Assembly (NCBI GenBank): GCA_032718475.1
Contig: JAUCBJ010007165.1
Span: 1-64,000, forward strand
Reading direction: 5' to 3'
DNA: 64,000 nt
From: Nemertoderma westbladi
Lineage: Eukaryota; Xenacoelomorpha; Nemertodermatida; Nemertodermatidae
Under the pieces are notes generated by a model. That model did no database searches. It saw only the letters and a list, made by a program, of their open reading frames with translations, and was not told the origin of the DNA. Positions within the stretch are counted from its first letter, which is position 1. The number at the start of each line of letters is the position of its first letter. This document shows, one piece after another, positions 32,877 to 43,769 of the stretch. Both the position numbers and the translations under genes were made by a program.

Positions 32877-33965
32877 ATTACTGCACTTGGCTGTTGCTTA
32901 ACATTAGCCACGGGCCAGGTGTCCTCAACCTCTTCAATGCGAAGACAACCTTTTGGAACAACAGCCAATTCCAAGAAATCATCACAATCAGCAGGTACTG
33001 ATTTGACAACAGACAATTGACCATTGGAAAATTGAGGTTGCCCAGAAAGCTGATTGTATGTAAACCGAAAGATCTGGTTTAGAAATAAAACCAAATCCAT
33101 ATGTTCTCGACAAGATCTTGTTATTGAACTGATAATGCTGGGCGTGTTTGTAGTCTTCCATGAGCTAGTATTTGAGGAGGCAGTAGCACTAACCTCATCA
33201 TGGCCACTTTATTACTACTGTCCCCCCCCCTCGTTCCTATGGAATGATAGATACTTCTCCAGTACTTCTTGCTCTGCAGCTCTAGTGCCAACAACCTTCA
33301 AGACATCATCTGGAACATCATCCCAGCTATCGACAAAGTTACACCGCCGCTTCAATATTGAAATCACTTCATCAATCTGGTTTGGAGATGGGTTGGAGCT
33401 TCGCATAATATCAATGACATGTTGCAATTCTTCGTCATTGGCACTGCGAACATAATGCCTTGCCACACAGACGGTGAATGTTGTCAAAAAGTGTGTACTA
33501 AGCCATACAACCCTACCATCTACAGGTTCTAATTGTAGATGATCATCACATCCAATGAAGAGTTTCCCACCAAAGGGTCTCTGTGTGTTACAGATTCGGC
33601 GTAATACCAAGTCTATAGCTGGGAGATACTCACAAGAGAGCATTCCACTTTCCTCAAAGAATATAACATTTAATCTTTGGAGATAAGTGAGTTTAGAGGG
33701 ATTCTTTGCCAGGGCTAATAAGCAATCCTGGGCTAAACATGTGCTAGTTAATGTATGTGAACCCTTATTATTTACATTGAATGGCATCAGTAGATGAAGA
33801 TGTTCACCACCAAGCAATCTAGCTCTCTCGCTGGTAATGGCAGTAAGTTGCACATTTAAACCACGAGAAAGGCTATATGCCAGTCCCAAACGTTAACATA
33901 ACATGTGTCTTGCCAACACCAGGTGCACCAACCAACCATGGGGATTTTACGAATGTTGATGATGG
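32877..33965 (-). pseudogene. Helitron Pif1-like helicase, N-terminal and central part, frameshifted
   Basis: Part of the Rep-helicase that drives rolling-circle transposition. Walker A VGAPGVGKTH is at about 33904-33933 on the minus strand. The frame breaks immediately after it and resumes as GLAYSLSRGLNVQLTAITSE (33889). LNVIFFEESGMLS (about 33650) is Walker B, with Glu-Glu for the usual Asp-Glu, and KLFIGCDDHLQLEPVDG (about 33530) follows, the motif III region. A run of eight C on the plus strand (33222-33229) marks a second frame change. The frame at 33130-32880 then reads FSNGQLSVVKSVPADCDD and ends at the minisatellite. Motifs V-VI are missing here but exist in the neighbouring deleted copy at 29.5-30.0 kb. 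Confidence 0.7.
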
Positions 33966-34050
33966 ATGACAATAAGAATCAACAGCATTCACCAATACTT
34001 GTCATATACTCTTCTGTTCAGTAACAGATTCCCCAGTTTGACCACATGCT

Positions 34051-36459
34051 TTATCCAATAAAGGTTGCCACTCTAGAGGGTTGCCACCCTGCTAAATCAG
34101 CCATATCTGGCAATATCATTCCCTCCTGCCCATATAATACCTCGATAAGATTGTCACGGGTGACTTTCTCCAAACGTTCTACTTCTTTCGTAGCCTGAAC
34201 ACGAATGCTATCCTCATAGAATAGGGGAATTGCTTCATAAAACAAGCCATCACCAGCAAAGAATTGCCGAAGACCAGTGATTGCAAGATGTAGGTAACGT
34301 TGGAATTGAGCATTACCAATACACTGATAATGCAAGTCTTTCATGACATACGATTTCAATAAGTCATTGACCTCACATTCCGGCACATTAATATCATCAG
34401 ATATTAGCCTTGCCTTCTTGAAAGTTGTTTGAATATCCTGAACATCTAATAAATCTAGTTCAGTCTCAAAACTTCCAAGGGAATAGGCAAGGTGAAACAA
34501 GAAACATCCCATTTGTAATGGACTAACGCTGGAGAATACAACTATAGCTGGTTTCTTATGACGCTCGAGCCCACTTACAAATCTCTTATGGAGTTGTCCT
34601 CTGGATATAGGTAAGAATACCTCATCCAATAACTGCCTAGCAATAATATTGCCATGTGCAGCTTTTCTTGTTAGAAAATCTACAGCTATTGGTATACCTG
34701 AAGGTCGTAACTTCCATTGATGGTTATTAGCATCAATCCAATAGCACTTCTTCAGCTGCAAATCAATATGATATTTCTTGACATTTCCTATAACACAAAA
34801 GCATTCATAGAATGTGTCAAGCTTATCAAAGATTAGTAGCTCAGGAGGTCCTACACTGAACGAATCAGAAATATAATCACTCTTGCCCATCTCATTGACA
34901 GTAAGTATTTGATTATTTGTGAAGTTTCGCCATTCCGGTAAACCTGGCATCATTAATCGCTTTTGAACAGCTTCGAGGACACCCATATTGACATATCTGC
35001 TTTGTTGTTTCACAATGCCATGCCGGTACTCAGGAGTCAGAGTAGAAACATGGACAAAGTCCACATTTGATCTGATGTATGGGAAGCCAAGAAGATTATG
35101 AAGAATCTCTGGATAACCCATCTCCCGAGATTTGATGCCACTCTTATTGGAATCTTTCTTATCATCCTGTTTCTTCAGGTAATTAACACCTGAAATCGTT
35201 AACCCTTCTTGTTCAGTATGGGTGACTTTTACTGATGAGATATTCTTTTTGCCATCGATTTTAACTTAGTACTTGGCACAGTACGAGGTACAGAACCTTG
35301 TATCACATGCCTGTACATTGGTGGATGATCTCAGAGCAACCCAATACTTAGGTATTGTCGGCACAGCAAACTCATGACCACCAGCGGGATAAGTATGACA
35401 ACCACCGATAAGATTACTATGTGCCAATCGATTACCCTGATCATCTAATCTAAGAGTTCCATCCTCATTTCTTTGAAGAAGGTTTATAGATTCAAAATCA
35501 TCAAGGGCCTCATTGCTATACATATCTGTCTTTGGTGTGAAGCCATAGTCAAAACTTGCTAGGTGACGAGGCATTCAGCAAAACGTATTTTCAGCCTCAT
35601 CAATATGCTTATGACACCGACTGCCAGCACGTTCACAGTTGTGTGTTTGCAGATGCCCAAGGCAGCATAGCTCAGACCATTGATCATCCTCAATGATTCC
35701 TTGTTGAACCAATTCAGGACGATCTGTCCCAAACATAGGAGATAGCAAGTCAATGGTTTGGCAGCATATTCTCCCTGTGGTTTCCTCTATAGACTCTGCG
35801 TGGAGGGTTATTCCACCATGGATATGTAGCATATTTGCTACAGGGGATCCCTGGTCTTGAGCCTCCATTCTTGTCCATAAATACTTCACATCACCAAATG
35901 GTTTATCGATACCTCGTGCAATCCAATGGTGAAGGTGATCCGTGAAACGATTCCAACAGCGTGTGAGTAAGGTTGTATATTTCTCCATAGCTAAAGCCAG
36001 CTTTCTGCCTTCCAGATGCTCATAGAGCTTCAGAACTGCATTATACACTGGCGAAACTCCTGGAGTATATGCGTTATTACAGGTGGCTGTGAAAAAATAA
36101 TTCCAGTAACCATACCGCAATAGTGCACACAACTCCCTCACACGACGCCGTGATTCCATTTCATTGAAACGCAATATGGTATCTGAAGCACCAGATTGAA
36201 GCCTCTCCTCTCCCTCACAGACTTGTTCAAATCCCTTACGGAGAACAAGCTGAGAAGAGTTATAGTTCAAAACCGAGTTCATGTATACATCAAACATGAA
36301 ATGAAGATAGGCTGGATCCTTGGAAGAAAACAGCCACTCATCAAATGTCCTGATATGCATATGTTCCCGTAGAGATGCTATACCATAATTAGGACTATTG
36401 AATGGTAGACCATACAAGAATGATGAAATGGCACCAACAACACTTCCATTAGCCTTCAT
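34051..36459 (-). pseudogene. Helitron Rep-type region and linker, two nonsense codons
   Basis: A long single frame interrupted only by TGA at about 35575 and TAA at about 35266. The first part (to 35575) has SVVGAISSFLYGLPFNSPNY and REHMHIRTFDEW, typical of the Helitron-like N-terminal domain. Next comes YFFTATCNNAYTPGVSPV (replacing the FFT-T motif) and NMLHIHGGITL (35806-35832), whose HIH fits the HUH metal site of the Rep nickase. CTSYCAKY near 35270 is where the Rep tyrosine motif is expected. The part after the TAA (35121-34051) links Rep to helicase and has no domain I can name. Upstream the frame is shifted at about 36459, downstream at about 34080. Confidence 0.65.
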
Positions 36460-36790
36460 GTACCAGAAATGAGTCCTTCAATGTACATAAGAGGCAAATG
36501 GATGCCATGTGTACGTGAGGCAATATGGTACAGCACCTTATTAACATGGGCTGAACCTTTACCCCCGTAACCACGACTACATTTAAGTATCTGGAGGCCA
36601 TTCGGATTGTTAAGCAGACAATGAGCAGATACCCTACCAATATCATAAATAGGAACAGTCGCACCAGTGGCCAATCCTACTAATGGATATTCATTGTCAT
36701 CGTAATCACCATCATTGATCCCTACCACATAGTCTTCCATAGGGTTAGCAGCATTATCAGCTTGAAATTCACCACCAAAGATTCTGCTTG
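36456..36790 (-). pseudogene. Helitron conserved pre-Rep segment
   Basis: Encodes ASRIFGGEFQADNAANP then GRVSAHCLLNNPNGLQILK, and HVNKVLYHIASRTHGIHLPL. This is the block that precedes the Rep domain in animal Helitron-like proteins. The ORF ends IEGLISGT-stop. A one-base indel there would restore reading into the Rep frame that starts at 36459, so a single frameshift separates two parts of one protein. Confidence 0.6.
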
Positions 36791-36849
36791 CGCTATCTAG
36801 AGGACTTCCACTTCCTCATCATCAGATGAGGCATTGTCACCTTCCCGAT

Positions 36850-37826
36850 CACCACCTGTTGGTAGATCACTTGAATGTCGATTAAGAACATGTTCATTAC
36901 AAGGATTGATAAGTATCACAGCTTCTGGTTTAACAATCTCGTTTCTCCAGTGACTAAGACACAATCCAACCTGACACTGATTCTGAGGAAACCCATAAGG
37001 GCAACGCCAGCATACGTTCTTACTAACATTAGTGCCAGAGTGCGACTTAACGCATATACCATTATCCTCCTTAAAGTTTTCTCTACGGAGTAAAGTATTA
37101 TGCTGGGAACATTTAACCTTACTTTGATTTAGTGACTTACTTTTAACCTTACTTTGACATTAGTGCTACTTGGCTGTCAACAGTTTCACAATGTAGACCA
37201 AAATCAAAATCCTCCTCCAATCTTTCAAGGATATGATTGGCATACATTGATCGTTGCTTTGCTGTGCAGTGAGCAGCATATACACCATACTTACGATATT
37301 TAAGAAGAGCCTTTTGGGTGTCATTCTTAAATTCTACAGCCTGGAGGATAGTATGCATCACACGGCAATGCATCACTGAAAATGACAGCATCTGTAGTCT
37401 AAGGCCGTCAGACATATATGACTCATTGTAAATGTGCCATGATCTTCTGCCAATATCATTGCCGGGTTGCATGATTGGCATTTCATCAAGACATATATCT
37501 TTGAAAGAAAACCGATCTCTTTTGTTCTCTTCCGTTCCCTTATTCAAAATTCTTTGGTGAAGCTTGAAGCAGTCGTACACATCCATATATGTAGCTCCTT
37601 CCAAGACTTCCAGAATTAAGTGTTGTTCTGGGGGTTTATAAAACTCAGTGATATCATCAATATATCCAGGATCAAGATGGCAATGTCGACCTTGGCACAT
37701 AAATTCTCTCACATCAGGATGACATTCTAAGGTGAGAGAATCAGCATGGTACAACTTTCCATCTCTGACAGCTTCTTCAGGAAGGTAATGGTGAACAGGG
37801 TCAAGCTCGATGTAACACGATGACAA
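36850..37826 (-). pseudogene. Helitron middle segments including Cys-rich motif
   Basis: The frame at 37826-37149 encodes about 225 residues (HHYLPEEAVRDGKLYHADS, ECHPDVREFMCQGRHCH, SFKDICLDEMPIMQPGN, HTILQAVEFKNDTQKALL). From about 37110 to 36850 another frame gives RRENFKEDNGICV, KNVCWRCPYGFPQNQCQVG and an acidic tail, consistent with a small zinc-binding motif ahead of the Rep region. Both portions have counterparts in the decayed Helitron relics at 4 and 16 kb, which confirms that they belong to the mobile element. Exact domain functions are unknown to me. Confidence 0.55.
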
Positions 37827-37835
37827 CCCATTATA

Positions 37836-38447
37836 TCATCCATCAACCTTACTAGTATGGAAACTAGTTGAATAAACACCATCACGTGGGCCACGGACTA
37901 TATGAGGAGTTAAAGTAGCCATGGCAAACATTTCTGGGTGAATAATCGGGTCATCGGGAGATACTGGGTTGTTTGGGAGGTGGAAGATAAACTTGTTAGT
38001 AGTCTTGTGCTTCTTGCATATCAAGATACACAAGCCCTTCAAAGTTACAATCGTACCAGCCATCGCTTTCCAATCGAGCTCCTTAAATGTATAAGGCCAA
38101 TCATTCCTAAAGGAACGTACATGATCTGGCTTAGCATTAAATACTTGCTTAATCGGAAAATGGCTTGCCAAGAAATTATTGAATGGAATAGGTTTGCATG
38201 CTTCAATGTATTGGATACATCCCATACCACATACAACACTAGGAAAGCAGCCATCATTCATTAACCTGGTAAACTTTCCTAAGTCTAATTCCTCCATTTC
38301 TTCTTGATACTCACGGAGATCCTTTGTAAAGTTCTTAATTAGTGTCTTCGTAGGATTAAGATCAAGTTCATAAATGACTTGCTTCCAGCTGTCCCTCAAT
38401 TCCTCTGCCAGCAAATCAAGAAGTGCGGTTGGATTATAAACCCACAA
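37836..38447 (-). pseudogene. Helitron segment of unknown function
   Basis: A 203-codon minus-strand frame starting near WVYNPTALLDLLAEELRDSW, then predicted helical ELDLNPTKTLIKNFTKDLRE, VVCGMGCIQYIEACKPIPF, GTIVTLKGLCILICKKHK and NPVSPDDPIIHPEMFAMATL. Its first ~75 residues are duplicated in the deleted copy at 30.03-30.26 kb. It sits between the OTU exon and the Rep part. I recognise no named domain. It ends six codons before the next frame (37826), so the two may once have been continuous. Confidence 0.5.
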
Positions 38448-38562
38448 CCCTGTTCACTAGACAGGAATAGATGAAAGAAGGCCAGCCAAATGCCCAAGAA
38501 CCATGAGTAGACCTTCGCTTTGATAAATATAACCATTACGAAGGAGATAGCCATATTCCCGA

Positions 38563-39636
38563 TTAAGCTCTTTCTTGCTTACTGCGTAACTCCAAAGGAT
38601 GTTCTGGAGTTTTAATGCGCCTGCAATTCTCACAGACCTCTTCATTCTCTAGAATAACCACAGCACTATCAACTTCCATTGCTTCTTCATCATCAACCTC
38701 ATCAACAACCTCCGCAACCACATCATCATCAAATTCCTCCAAAAGGTCAATATCAGGAATATTCAAATGATCAATATGGATTGAGTCATATCGAAGAGCC
38801 TCCTCATCCTCTTCAAATTCTGACCAATCCATATCATCACCTGGTTCATTACATTCTCCTGCTGGGGGGTTGGATGTTGTAGGTTGAAGTGGTGGTTGTT
38901 GTTCAACACATGGTGATGCTGAAGCACTGTTTGTAGGCAGTTCTGGAGGAGACATAGGTATTGCACTTGCACTTGCAGCAGGCTCCTGGTGGTTGGTACA
39001 TCTCTGCAATGGCTTAAATGCATAATAATGTGCACCAACATGACCATGTCCAATCAAAACTTCTTGCGTTCCAGGCACCTCAACTCGTTCCATGTGGTTG
39101 CCGAACTCGGTAGTTAATACCACGAATAAACATGAATAAATCCTACCAAGTGCTTCCAGGATAATGGACTTACCAAAGACCACATCATGTGATTGGTTTA
39201 TCAATTGGGCAACAAATTCCGCAAAAGGCAGTTCATGTGGCCCAGGAGCATACTTATTGGAAAATTCACGCGAATTCTCCCGGAGAAAGTCCCGCACTTT
39301 CTTTCTCATCAACAAAGGGGAATCAGTAATTCCTTGTGATGAAATACGGAATGCATTAAACATGCAGTTTCCATCGCCACATACCCATACTAATTCCATA
39401 TTGCGGTTTTCAGCCTCAATATGAAACCAAGCTGCTGCATTAGTCTGAATACCCATTGATGTAACCCTCTGAGAGGATGAGCATTGTGGCACAGATGCAG
39501 CAGGTTGTTGTACGCCTACAGTGGCTTGGTTTGGTACACCATCAGTGGCTGGCTGGTAATCTCCAGTAAACCGGGGTCCAGAAATAACCGGTCTACTCCA
39601 AGGGTTGATGGGCCCTTGTAGGTTAGGTCCTGTTGG
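38563..39636 (-). CDS. Helitron OTU-type cysteine protease exon
   Basis: Encodes an OTU-fold peptidase, a deubiquitinase-like domain carried by some Helitrons/Helentrons. Catalytic motif VCGDGNCMFNAF (39390-39355) supplies the Asp and Cys. RKKVRDFLRENSREF follows, and GHVGAHYYAFKPL (about 39040-39000) supplies the His. The rest is Pro/Ser-rich, then strongly acidic (DDMDWSEFEEDEEALRYD; EEFDDDVVAEVVDEVDDEE), ending near VCENCRRIKTPEHP. The exon begins at 39636 after a perfect acceptor (TATTTTTTAG) on the minus strand, in phase 0 with the upstream exon at 39986-40216. It ends at a stop at 38563. The overlapping frame at 38645-38457 suggests a frameshift there. Confidence 0.75.
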   Translation of the reverse strand, partial: PTGPNLQGPINPWSRPVISGPRFTGDYQPATDGVPNQATVGVQQPAASVPQCSSSQRVTSMGIQTNAAAWFHIEAENRNMELVWVCGDGNCMFNAFRISSQGITDSPLLMRKKVRDFLRENSREFSNKYAPGPHELPFAEFVAQLINQSHDVVFGKSIILEALGRIYSCLFVVLTTEFGNHMERVEVPGTQEVLIGHGHVGAHYYAFKPLQRCTNHQEPAASASAIPMSPPELPTNSASASPCVEQQPPLQPTTSNPPAGECNEPGDDMDWSEFEEDEEALRYDSIHIDHLNIPDIDLLEEFDDDVVAEVVDEVDDEEAMEVDSAVVILENEEVCENCRRIKTPEHPLELRSKQERA

Positions 39637-39985
39637 CTAAAAAATATCAAAAATAGAGATTTAATTTGATTAGACCAATACTGTATATTATAATCTATTT
39701 ATAAATAAATAAAAACTAAATTATAGTATATATACAAAATGTAAGAATATATATAACTAACCAAAGAATGGAATACAGTAACAGGCTTATAACTATTATA
39801 AACATTATAAAAACAAGTTTACACAACAAGATAATTAATCACTGTATGTGACCCCATGAGTTTTATTGATAGAAAATTTAAACATGTCTGTCTATCAAAA
39901 ATTCAACTGTTATAATATAATGTTATATTTACCTACTAGGCCTTATGGTAACATTAGAATATATTACATATAATTTTAAACTCAC

Positions 39986-40216
39986 CCTTACAGGACGACC
40001 CCCTCGAATTATACCACGCATTCCATTGATCACATGTGATCGAATTGTATAACGTTGAGGTGTAAAACGAGGGGGTGCCTCCGAGGTTGGGTTTTCCGCA
40101 GAAGAATTGATGGCCGAAGTCGTGGCACTGGCAGGGGGAGAGAAGCTGGGGGGTGTGTTCGCTTCCGTATCCATGGATTCTTCAGAAGCTGCACTGGTGG
40201 AACCCTCAACTCTCTC
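39986..40216 (-). CDS. candidate 5' exon of the OTU-Helitron transcript
   Basis: On the minus strand, an acceptor-like TTGTACATAG at about 40217 is followed by an open frame with Met at 40174 (MDTEANTPPSFSPPASATTS). The frame runs to GGRPVR and a donor, TAAGG|GTGAG, at 39986/39985. The 63 codons from the Met end in phase 0 and would splice to the exon at 39636 across a 349-bp AT-rich intron. The sequence is Ser/Pro/Thr-rich and low complexity, so function cannot be inferred. The model rests on splice signals and phase only. Confidence 0.5.
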
Positions 40217-40312
40217 CTATGTACAATATTTATCAATAAGAACCTACATTTTATATACATAATATTTACTATACTTAATTGCCTAATGTCACATACTTAA
40301 ATAAATTGTTAC

Positions 40313-40405
40313 AACTGCATTGGGTCGATTGAACTTACCTCTGACTGCGTTGACTCCATTGAACTAACATCGGACTGCGTTGTGTTGATTGAACCTACCC
40401 CTGAC
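40313..40405. repeat. 30-bp minisatellite, about 3 units
   Basis: Three units of the same family found downstream of the Helitron (28.7-29.5 and 32.2-32.9 kb), here lying upstream of its first exon. It runs directly into the 40-bp satellite. Confidence 0.8.
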
Positions 40406-41780
40406 ATTATTACATTGTTTATTACATTACATTGTACATTGTGTGGTACATTATTACATGTTGCTAAACAGTTGTACATTGCGTGGGACATTATTACATG
40501 TTACGAAACAGTTGTACATTGCGTGGGACATTATTAGATGTTGCTAAACAGTTGGACATTGCTTGGGACATTATTACATGTTACGAAACAGTTGTAAATT
40601 GCGTGGGACATTATTATATGTTACGAAACAGTTGTACATTGCGTGGGACATTATTACATGTTACAAAACAGTTGTAAATTGCGTGGGACATTATTACGTG
40701 TTACGAAACAGTTGGACATTGCGTGGGACATTATTACATGTTACGAAACAGTTGTACATTGTGTGGGACATTATTAGATGTTACGAAACAGTTCGACATT
40801 GCGTGGGACATTATTACATGTTACGAAACAGTTGTAAATTGCGTGGGACATTATTACATGTTACGAAACAGTTGTACATTGCGTGGGACATTATTACATG
40901 TTGCTAAACAGTTGTACATTGCGTGGGACATTATTACATGTTACGAAACAGTTGTAAATTGCGTGGGACATTATTATATGTTACGAAACAGTTGTACATT
41001 GCGTGGGACATTATTACATGTTACAAAACAGTTGTAAATTGCGTGGGACATTATTACGTGTTACGAAACAGTTGGACATTGCGTGGGACATTATTACATG
41101 TTACGAAACAGTTGTACATTGTGTGGGACATTATTAGATGTTACGAAACAGTTCGACATTGCGTGGGACATTATTACATGTTACGAAACAGTTGTAAATT
41201 GCGTGGGACATTATTACATGTTACGAAACAGTTGTACATTGCGTGGGACATTATTACATGTTGCTAAACAGTTGTACATTGCGTGGGACATTATTACATG
41301 TTACGAAACAGTTCGACATTGCGTGGGACATTATTACATGTTACGAAACAGTTGTAAATTGCGTGGGACATTATTACATGTTACGAAACAGTTGTACATT
41401 GCGTGGGACATTATTACATGTTACAAAACAGTTGTAAATTGCGTGGGACATTATTACGTGTTACGAAACAGTTGGACATTGCGTGGGACATTATTACATG
41501 TTACGAAACAGTTGTACATTGTGTGGGACATTATTAGATGTTACGAAACAGTTCGACATTGCGTGGGACATTATTACATGTTACGAAACAGTTGTAAATT
41601 GCGTGGGACATTATTACATGTTACGAAACAGTTGTACATTGCGTGGGACATTATTACATGTTGCTAAACAGTTGTACATTGCGTGGGACATTATTACATG
41701 TTACGAAACAGTTGGATATTGCGTGGGACATTATTACATGTTACGAAACAGTTGTAAATTTCGTGGGACATTATTACAAG
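40406..41780. repeat. 40-bp satellite with higher-order repeats, about 34 units
   Basis: Tandem 40-bp monomers of the form TTACATGTTACGAAACAGTT + GTACATTGCGTGGGACATTA, with recurring variants (TTGCTAAACAG, TTACAAAACAG, GTTCGACATT, GTTGTAAATT). Monomer variants recur in blocks: 40561-40920 and 40921-41280 are almost identical (360 bp, nine monomers), and later blocks align at an offset of 400 bp (ten monomers). Three monomers make 120 bp, or 40 codons, which explains the overlapping plus-strand open frames; these are not genes. Confidence 0.9.
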
Positions 41781-41980
41781 GTTGTTGTTACCATAAAAAA
41801 CAAAACAAAAGCTGCTGCCACACCAGCAATTACAACCTGCCATCTTCTCACTGACCTTCTACCATTCACTCTCGCATTCTCAACTTTCTGGTGGCTATCT
41901 GATGACATCATCAGGGTTTCATTATCATTCATAACTAAAGCCTTCTGATTCTCAGAATAACTTACATTTTGGTTCGCCAT
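41774..41980 (-). CDS. possible first exon of a membrane protein
   Basis: A 68-codon minus-strand frame with Met in acceptable context (ACTAATGG). The first ~45 residues are polar (MANQNVSYSENQKALVMN...), then comes basic NGRRSVRRW and a hydrophobic segment (VVIAGVAAAFVLFFMV, about residues 49-64). This is the layout of a type II signal-anchor protein's first exon. The frame closes soon after at a GTAATAAT that could be a weak splice donor, at the edge of the 40-bp satellite. I do not recognise the protein and no downstream exon was found. Chance coding is possible. Confidence 0.3.
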   Translation of the reverse strand: MANQNVSYSENQKALVMNDNETLMMSSDSHQKVENARVNGRRSVRRWQVVIAGVAAAFVLFFMVTTTL

Positions 41981-43295
41981 TAGTTGCAGTATTAATGTAT
42001 GAAATTAATCCACAGATAATATTAAATTGAAAAAAGTATATTTGATGTGGACAGTTGAAAAACTGTTTTTTGTAACCTTATTTTAAGGGGGGGGGGGGTA
42101 TTGTAATTGACCATTGCATTTTGAAATGCACAGTAGAAGCCAAAAAATAATATTCAATCAGTTCTATTTTTGGAATCGTAAAAAGCAAAGGTTCAAATAT
42201 AAGACAATGTTTAAATTTTTCACAAAAATTATTTTTTCACCAAAATATCACCAAAAACACAAAATTTGAAAAATATGCTAAGGCTTCTACAAAAATAATC
42301 AGAATTTTTCAAAACTCCATTAAAGTGATCACTGGGATGCCTGCAACATTTGCAACGGACAAAATTTTGATATCTGCTTAAGAAGTACAAAAAGCACCAA
42401 AAGGGACATTTTTTGGTGCCAAAAAGGTCAAAAATATCAAAATTTCGGAGCATTTAAAAAAAAAAGAGACTTTCAATTCAAAAAAATATTAAAATTCTGT
42501 TCGTTGCATTTGTTAAGGACCACACAAGCATCAAGCATGCAAACAATTAGTTCATTCTGATCATTTTTGGCAAAGCCTTAGCATTTTTCATTTTAAAAAA
42601 GTGATTTTGAAATAAACGAGTTTAAAGAAAATAATTTAAATATTTTATATTTTATTTCATTTTATATTTTTATAAATATTTTTAATTATTTTTTTTAATT
42701 ATTTTTAATTATACATATCTAATTTGTAGTAAGTAAACAGTTAAATAATTATTACATTAATTAGTCTAAGCATCCCATTATATCACATTATCGTCATTGG
42801 CCGTTAACTCTCATCAGATGTTGATATCACAGCTATGAACAAAAATTATTCTGTGAAACTTTCCAAATCGTCAAGAAGTGAGTCACCAAAGAAGATAAAT
42901 ACGTTTAAGGACGTTTAAGGAATACAGTGATGCGAACTTTAAATTAATTCATGAAGATTGGAAGAATGTTGACTCATTTATTGGAAATTACGTATATATG
43001 CTACGCACTGCTTGTTATAGGTTTAGGATCAACCGAACTAAAAAAATATCATAAAAAATAAAAATCGTTCTCAGTTCTACCCAGCACAGCACGGTAGCTG
43101 ACTGGCGGAAATCATCAACACTTTAACACACTTATCCCTTTATCAGCAATCGGATGTTGAGAATAGTTGATAGTCGAAACCCTGTGCAACATCGAGTTCC
43201 ATGTAGCATCGGTAAATGGAGCGCGCGTAAATCCAAATCTCAAAGGATACGGTACATCGGAAAACTCAACTGGTCGAACATTTTCATCTCCTGGA
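41981..43295. other. no gene recognised
   Basis: AT-rich, with a G run of about 12 at 42088-42099, an A-rich degenerate region at 42200-42500 and AT-only stretches at 42620-42720. Nothing supported. Confidence 0.5.
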
Positions 43296-43760
43296 TTAAA
43301 TAAAACAATAGTAGCATTTAAAGATGTCGCTACATGTTGCTTCCCTAACTTCTATGTCCTTTTTGCTACTCTCTATCCATGATCCAAGGTACTGGAAGTC
43401 GTCGACCTTCCTTAGTTGATTATTATCAATGGTTGTCAAGTTTCCATCAACATTAAAAGTGATGAATTCGGTCTTGGTAGCATATATATGCAATCCAACC
43501 TCCTTAGCAGCCCTCTCCACTTTATTTAATAGAAGCTGTGCATCTGCTAGCGTATTAGACAGAGCAGGGCAATGTCATCCGCGAAGTCGGTGTCTGTGAC
43601 TGTAGTTGCCGGATATCTACTACTTCTGCGTTCTTGAAGTGTGAATCCCATATCTTCATCCTTTCTGGCCGTTCTCATTGCGTAATCAAGTACAATTACA
43701 AATAGTAATGGTGCTAATGTGTCACCTTGCAGTACGCCAGCCAGGATTGAAAAAAACTCA
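43296..43760 (-). pseudogene. LINE reverse transcriptase fragment
   Basis: On the minus strand: AGVLQGDTLAPLLFVIVLDY (43745-43686), RYPATTVTDTDFADDIALL with the catalytic Asp-Asp (about 43610-43575), then after a frameshift VERAAKEVGLHIYATKTEFI and LRKVDDFQYLGSWIESSKKD. This is a palm fragment of another RTE-like element, about as far from the 14 kb LINE as different families usually are. Both ends are truncated. Confidence 0.7.
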
Positions 43761-43769
43761 GTTTCTGTG

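Noticed and set aside
28723-33100. Long open frames of TTQSEV... and VLIEPTSDC... decapeptides on both strands
   Set aside because: They arise because the 30-bp minisatellite keeps phase and lacks stops. The peptides exist on both strands of the same repeat and have no independent coding signals.
40406-41780. CRISPR-like array
   Set aside because: Repeats are strictly tandem with no unique spacers, and the DNA is eukaryotic.
40483-41948. Series of overlapping plus-strand ORFs (MGHYYMLRNSC...)
   Set aside because: The 40-bp satellite has a 120-bp coding period, so these are repeat artefacts.
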